Source of the DNA: Fidelibacterota bacterium
GTDB taxonomy: Bacteria; Fidelibacterota; Fidelibacteria; Fidelibacterales; Fidelibacteraceae
Direction: 5' to 3'
DNA: 9,551 nucleotides
Assembly (NCBI GenBank): GCA_030596185.1
Contig: JAUVKP010000015.1
Span: 1 to 9,551, forward strand
Of this stretch, positions 6,873 to 9,551 are shown one piece after another. The notes beneath the pieces were generated by a model, which was given only the letters and a program-made list of their open reading frames with translations, had not been told where the DNA came from and made no database searches. Numbering within the stretch: the first letter of the stretch is position 1; each line of letters opens with the position of its first letter. Position numbers and translations under genes: made by a program.

Positions 6873-7943
6873 ATGATATATTTTTTAGCTACAGTCATCT
6901 TGTTAAGTGTTCTTGTTTTTGTACATGAACTGGGCCATTTTCTTGCAGCAAAATCAGTTGGTATTCGTGTAGAAACATTTTCTCTCGGTTTTCCACCCAC
7001 CATTTTTAAGCGCAAAAAAGGTGATACGGTTTATGCCATTGGCGCTATTCCTTTTGGCGGCTATGTCCGCATGTCCGGTATGATCGATGAAAGTATGGAT
7101 ACCTCTTTCGAAGGATTACCCCCTCAGCCTTTTGAATACAGGGCAAAAAAAACATGGCAAAAAATATTTGCATCTATTGCCGGTATTTTGATGAATTTAC
7201 TTCTGGCAGTTTTGATCTTCTCTATCATGAGTGGAATTCAAGGTATTGCAAATTCAGGACCTGATCCTATCTTGGATATCGTTATTGAAGAAGCACCCGC
7301 TGGACTTGCAGGATTACAATCGGGTGACCGCATTATCCAGATCAATGATACTGAGATTAATACCTGGGATGAAATGGCCGTGCATATTAGAGCTGCAGGC
7401 AATCAGGAGATCCAAGTTACTTATGTGAGAAACCAACAGGAATACACAATACCGGTCACTCCACAATTACAAAAAAGCATTCAAGACGGCAAAGTAGTAG
7501 AGATCGGGATTATTGGTGTCTCCCCTATCGTAACCATGGAAAAAGCAGGCTTTTTCGGTGCTATCGGACAAGGTTTCAAGAACACCGCTTACTGGTTGAA
7601 TATGACTTTTGTTTCTTTAAAATTATTGGTCACTGGTCAAGAAAGTTTCAAGAATGTCGGGGGCGTTATTTTTATTGGCCAACTGGCCGGTGAATCGGCA
7701 AAAGCAGGCATCCTTCCTTTTATCGGCTTGATCGGTATTCTAAGTGTAAATCTTGCTTTATTGAACATTCTTCCCATTCCGGGATTGGACGGCGGCCATA
7801 TCATTATTGCCATTGCCGAAGGTATTATGCGGCGTGAAATGAAGATCAAAACCAAAATGCTGATCCAGCAAATTGGGATGTTCCTTCTCTTTGGCTTGCT
7901 TATCCTTGCTGTGATTAATGATGTGTTGAGATTGTTTCAGTAG
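6873..7943 (+). CDS. rseP: RseP-type intramembrane zinc metalloprotease (site-2 protease)
   Basis: Predicted 356-residue M50 protease. Zinc-binding HELGH is at residues 18-22 in the first membrane helix, the conserved FGGYVRM loop at 61-67, and NILPIPGLDGGH (298-309) supplies the third zinc ligand, Asp306. Hydrophobic segments near residues 1-20, 98-120, 283-305 and 334-352 fit four transmembrane helices. Between helices 2 and 3 there appears to be one PDZ domain (about 128-195, with AGLQSGDRIIQIN). The E. coli protein has two in about 450 residues, so this is the shorter form common in many phyla. It cleaves membrane-bound anti-sigma factors or remnant signal peptides within the inner membrane. 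The ATG at 6873 is chosen over 6819 because GGAG (6864-6867) precedes it by 5 nt and homology starts there. Its usual neighbours (dxr, cdsA, uppS, bamA) are absent here; it stands alone between repeat elements. Confidence 0.95.
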   Translation: MIYFLATVILLSVLVFVHELGHFLAAKSVGIRVETFSLGFPPTIFKRKKGDTVYAIGAIPFGGYVRMSGMIDESMDTSFEGLPPQPFEYRAKKTWQKIFASIAGILMNLLLAVLIFSIMSGIQGIANSGPDPILDIVIEEAPAGLAGLQSGDRIIQINDTEINTWDEMAVHIRAAGNQEIQVTYVRNQQEYTIPVTPQLQKSIQDGKVVEIGIIGVSPIVTMEKAGFFGAIGQGFKNTAYWLNMTFVSLKLLVTGQESFKNVGGVIFIGQLAGESAKAGILPFIGLIGILSVNLALLNILPIPGLDGGHIIIAIAEGIMRREMKIKTKMLIQQIGMFLLFGLLILAVINDVLRLFQ

Positions 7944-7960
7944 TAACTTAAACATAATAT

Positions 7961-8004
7961 TGTCATCTCGACCCCCAAAGTGTCGGGGTAGAGAGATCTA
8001 TTCA
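7961..8004 (+). repeat. GTCATC-family element, short form (E5)
   Basis: Starts TGTCATCTCGACCCC and ends GAGATCTATTCA. An ACCCC (7971-7975) / GGGGT (7985-7989) stem sits inside an outer CTC/GAG pair. It shares the GATCTATTCA tail with the element ending at 6787. Being 17 nt after the rseP stop, it may help end that transcript, though it has no T-run. Confidence 0.7.
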
Positions 8005-8028
8005 CATCCCACAGAAAAACATTAACTA

Positions 8029-8094
8029 GTCATCCTGAAAATACTGCCGGTGGCAGTGTTGTTCAGCCCCGTAGGGGCCCCTTTGGGGGATCTC
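8029..8094 (+). repeat. GTCATCC-family element (E6), left end of the degraded GIY-YIG unit
   Basis: Begins GTCATCCTGAA and ends GGGATCTC. A long hairpin pairs CTGAA (8035-8039) with TTCAG (8062-8066), and ACTGCC (8043-8048) with GGCAGT (8052-8057) across a GGT loop. A second motif, CCCCGTAGGGG followed by CCCCTTTGGGGG, gives two alternative overlapping stems. The inner end GGGATCTC (8087-8094) is the reverse complement of 8508-8515. Confidence 0.8.
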
Positions 8095-8119
8095 TGTGTT
8101 AATTCGATTCTCAAAAACA

Positions 8120-8415
8120 TTATTGATAGGTCACAAGATCATTTAAACATCTTAGAGTAGGATTCATTATTTTAATCAATTTTGTTTTCTTCTTTCTACT
8201 CCATCGTTTAATTTGTTTCTTTCGATACCGTTATTAATATTCCTGAACCACTCATAATATATTAAATCATAGCATTTGTATCTTCGACAAAAGGAATCAA
8301 GTTCTTGAAATTTATGTTCCTATATTCTACGAAATAGATTATTTGTAACTCCCGTATAATAAACAGTTCGGTGTTTATTTGTCAGAATATATAAGTAGTA
8401 ATTATGGTCATTCAT
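8120..8415 (-). pseudogene. Degraded GIY-YIG endonuclease gene (in-frame stop plus frameshift)
   Basis: Reading the minus strand from the ATG at 8415-8413 gives a protein starting MNDHNYYLYILTNK, then RTVYYTGVTNNLFRRI. An in-frame TAG follows at 8322-8320, where an aromatic residue is expected. The same frame continues EHKFQELDSFCRRYKCYDL, then IYYEW and GIER. Near 8213-8223 a frameshift (about 4 nt missing, relative to a GIER-EKQ consensus) moves the family's KQIKRWSRKKK, LIKIMNPTLR segment to another frame, ending at TAA 8122-8120. The order of motifs matches the intact nuclease at 1521-1919 (YTYILSNK, LYVGVTN, LERR, EHK, FCAKYN, MYYE, REKQLKRW, LNPE). The two are diverged homologues, not a recent duplicate. 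It lies between elements 8029-8094 and 8508-8680, mirroring the intact unit. No Shine-Dalgarno precedes its ATG. A sequencing error could explain one lesion but is less likely to explain both. Confidence 0.85.
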
Positions 8416-8507
8416 GAAAGAGATTAAATATTTTTGCTACTTTTATAAAGAAGAAATATTAACGCGTGATTTGAGTCACATTTATTATCAAAATTTTTGT
8501 GGAGTTT

Positions 8508-8680
8508 GAGATCCCTCCAGCCTTCGCTTAAGCACAGCCTTCGTAGCCGAAGCTACTTCCATCCTTCGCACTACGAGCTTCGGAGGACAGGTCGGGCGTA
8601 GTAGGCCTTAGGCCGGCAGGCGACTCAGTTTATTCTCCGCCCCGATTTTTCGGGGTAACGAAGGAGAGCTCGGGATGACA
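8508..8680 (-). repeat. Long GTCATCC-family element (E7), right end of the degraded GIY-YIG unit
   Basis: On the plus strand it starts GAGATCCCTCC and ends CGGGATGACA. It contains a CCGAAGCT (8547-8554) / AGCTTCGG (8576-8583) stem, an alternative GTAGC-CGAA-GCTAC hairpin (8543-8556), GGCC-TTA-GGCC (8604-8614), and the CCCCGA/TCGGGG hairpin (near 8640-8655). Nucleotides 8615-8680 are the inverted copy of 6676-6741. The outer end merges with the 87-bp direct repeat that brackets the transposase. Confidence 0.85.
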
Positions 8681-8754
8681 TCCTTTCCTCTGCAATTTAT
8701 AAACGATTAGATCTTTACAAGTTCTGGACATCATATTCTCATTTTCCTAAATGA
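8668..8754 (+). repeat. 87-bp imperfect direct repeat, left copy (DR-A)
   Basis: Aligns without gaps to 9343-9429 with 14 differences in 87 by hand count. It starts GCTCGGGATGACAT (an element end) and continues through AATTTATAAACGA, ATCTTTACAA and CTCATTTTCC to ATGA. The last four bases include the start codon of the transposase ORF. Confidence 0.85.
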
Positions 8755-9275
8755 AGCGATTTTCATCACCTTTTTCAGATATAATAGCCTATTGTCTTAT
8801 ACCAAATCATTTTCATTTACTTCTAAAGGTTAAAGCAAAAGAAGACCTTCCGGTTGGCATCCGACACAAGGAGGATCTGCCGGATGGTCGAAAAGAATTA
8901 ACAATAGATCAATCATTAAAAAACTTCTTTAACAGTTATACAAGATCATATAACATTGTTCATAAAAGAAACGGAAGATTATTTCAACACGCTTATAAAC
9001 AAAAAGAAATTGATTCTGATGAATATTTATTGTGGCTAATATATTATATCCATCGAAATCCTGTTCATCATAAATTAACTAATGCATGCAAAGATTGGAC
9101 TTTTTCATCTTATAATGAAATAATTGATGCGAATAATATAATTTTATCAGATTTTATATTCAATCTTTATGGAAATAAAAAAGAATTTATTGAGCTAACA
9201 TCCGATTTAATCTTTAAGTATAATAAAAATAGTTTATCGCAAAAATACTCAAAACTTAATATTGAATTTGAATAA
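8751..9275 (+). CDS. REP-associated tyrosine transposase (RAYT / Y1_Tnp, HUH), N-terminally short
   Basis: Predicted 174-residue protein. AYCLIPNHFHLLLK (residues 13-26) holds the HUH-type His20 and His22. SYTRSYN, RNGRLFQHAYKQ and WLIYYIHRNPVHHKL follow in the standard order, and W-TFSSYNE closes the core. The Tyr in the YIHRNP segment is the probable nucleophile. RAYTs bind and cleave single-stranded palindromes of REP/BIME type. Only 12 residues precede AYC, whereas family members usually have 40 or more there (a YHV..RG region), so the N-terminus is probably missing. A TAA stands immediately before the ATG and there is no Shine-Dalgarno. The 87-bp direct repeat ends at this ATG, suggesting a recombination or insertion junction. 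Residues 30-47 (KEDLPVGIR, KEDLPDGR) are an extra segment encoded by an imperfect palindrome. The gene may be inactive or use a residual start; it could equally be listed as a pseudogene. Confidence 0.85.
   Translation: MKRFSSPFSDIIAYCLIPNHFHLLLKVKAKEDLPVGIRHKEDLPDGRKELTIDQSLKNFFNSYTRSYNIVHKRNGRLFQHAYKQKEIDSDEYLLWLIYYIHRNPVHHKLTNACKDWTFSSYNEIIDANNIILSDFIFNLYGNKKEFIELTSDLIFKYNKNSLSQKYSKLNIEFE
8844..8889 (+). repeat. Imperfect palindrome inside the RAYT coding sequence
   Basis: GACCTTCCGG (8844-8853) pairs with CCGGATGGTC (8880-8889) with one mismatch, and GGC-ATCC / GGAT-CT-GCC adds internal pairing. It encodes the in-frame repeat KEDLP...KEDLP in a segment just after the HUH motif. It may be a palindromic element inserted in frame. 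Confidence 0.65.
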
Positions 9276-9290
9276 TTCTCTACTTCTTCG

Positions 9291-9355
9291 ACCAGCCAGC
9301 ATTTTACCTTCGGTGAACCAAGCTGGCAGGTCTTTTCACTACGCTCGGGATGACA
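9291..9355 (-). repeat. GTCATCC-family element (E8) downstream of RAYT
   Basis: ACCAGCCAGC (9291-9300) pairs with GCTGGCAGGT (9322-9331) with one mismatch, enclosing a TTTACC-TTC-GGTGAA hairpin. The end CTCGGGATGACA matches that of the element at 8508-8680 in the same orientation. It lies 15 nt after the RAYT stop and might act as a transcript terminator, followed by TCTTTT. Confidence 0.75.
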
Positions 9356-9429
9356 TCTTTTCCTCTACAATTTATAAACGAATAAATCTTTACAAATTTC
9401 GGCCATAAAGATCTCATTTTCCAAGATGA
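9343..9429 (+). repeat. 87-bp imperfect direct repeat, right copy (DR-B)
   Basis: Partner of 8668-8754, same length and no gaps, 675 bp apart. It is not followed by RAYT coding sequence, which shows that the repeated tail is not itself part of the transposase gene. Confidence 0.85.
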
Positions 9430-9482
9430 CATTTCTTCGTTTAACAACCGTTTTTGTTAATATTTTATAATCACTAAACCAA

Positions 9483-9515
9483 AATAACCTTCCGGTTATT
9501 CGCACAATTATGTGC
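9483..9515. repeat. Two adjacent short hairpins at the right edge
   Basis: AATAACC-TTCC-GGTTATT (9483-9500, 7-bp stem) is followed one base later by GCACA-ATTA-TGTGC (9502-9515, 5-bp stem). The first contains ACCTTCCGGTT, an 11-mer also present in the palindrome inside the RAYT gene (8845-8855). The rest of 9430-9551 shows no gene. Confidence 0.55.
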
Positions 9516-9551
9516 TTCGTTTATGCTTATAAAATTGCATTCAAATTAGGT

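Larger units (their letters stand above)
7944..8119. other. Gene-free stretch made of repeat elements
   Basis: The gap from the rseP stop to the transposase start (7944-8750) holds no intact gene. It consists of the elements at 7961-8004 and 8029-8094, the degraded nuclease at 8120-8415, an AT-rich stretch at 8416-8507 in which nothing was recognised, and the element at 8508-8680 plus the left direct repeat. Confidence 0.8.

Noticed and set aside
8690..8750. Frameshifted RAYT N-terminus upstream of the ATG
   Set aside because: The same sequence occurs at 9365-9425 without a following transposase, and no frame gives the family's N-terminal motifs.
9439..9551. Possible integron attC-like site (GTTTAAC near 9439 and an ATTAGGT at the end)
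   Set aside because: The right core does not match GTTRRRY, arms are not complementary over the required length, and no integrase is present.

Overview
The window looks like a chromosomal segment of an uncultivated member of the FCB superphylum (Marinimicrobia, KSB1, Calditrichota or Cloacimonadota-like). This is inferred from a C-terminal secretion domain with an NYPNPFN motif, a TonB-dependent receptor with a carboxypeptidase-like N-terminal domain followed by a DUF4249-like lipoprotein, and a second large lipoprotein. The lineage cannot be fixed more precisely from sequence alone.

Host-type genes, left to right: the 3' end of a secreted GH18 (chitinase-like) protein with a carbohydrate-binding-like module and a sorting domain (1-1326); a minus-strand two-gene unit of TonB-dependent receptor (2975-5335, GTG start) and lipoprotein (2049-2975), joined by a TAATG stop/start overlap and closed by a hairpin terminator (1985-2004); a divergent lipoprotein with propeller-like repeats (5431-6639); and the site-2 protease rseP (6873-7943). 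The receptor and its lipoprotein probably act together at the outer membrane. rseP is probably the membrane protease of an envelope stress pathway.

The remaining DNA is occupied by a family of palindromic elements and small nuclease genes. At least eight elements share a GTCATCC-type outer end, and most also share a GGATC-type inner end and contain a CCCCG-loop-CGGGG hairpin. Two GIY-YIG nuclease genes each lie between a pair of these elements in inverted orientation with the GTCATCC ends outward. One is intact (1521-1919, within a 556-bp unit with 16-bp perfect terminal inverted repeats). The other (8120-8415, minus strand) is a degraded copy with an in-frame stop and a frameshift. A third nuclease gene, an N-terminally short REP-associated Y1 (HUH) transposase (8751-9275), sits between two 87-bp imperfect direct repeats, and the left one ends exactly at its start codon. 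An in-frame palindrome interrupts its coding sequence.

The most interesting signal is this recurring architecture: paired inverted palindromic elements enclosing a GIY-YIG nuclease, next to a RAYT bracketed by members of the same element family. It suggests a small mobile or domesticated nuclease-repeat system. No tRNA, rRNA or CRISPR array was seen.
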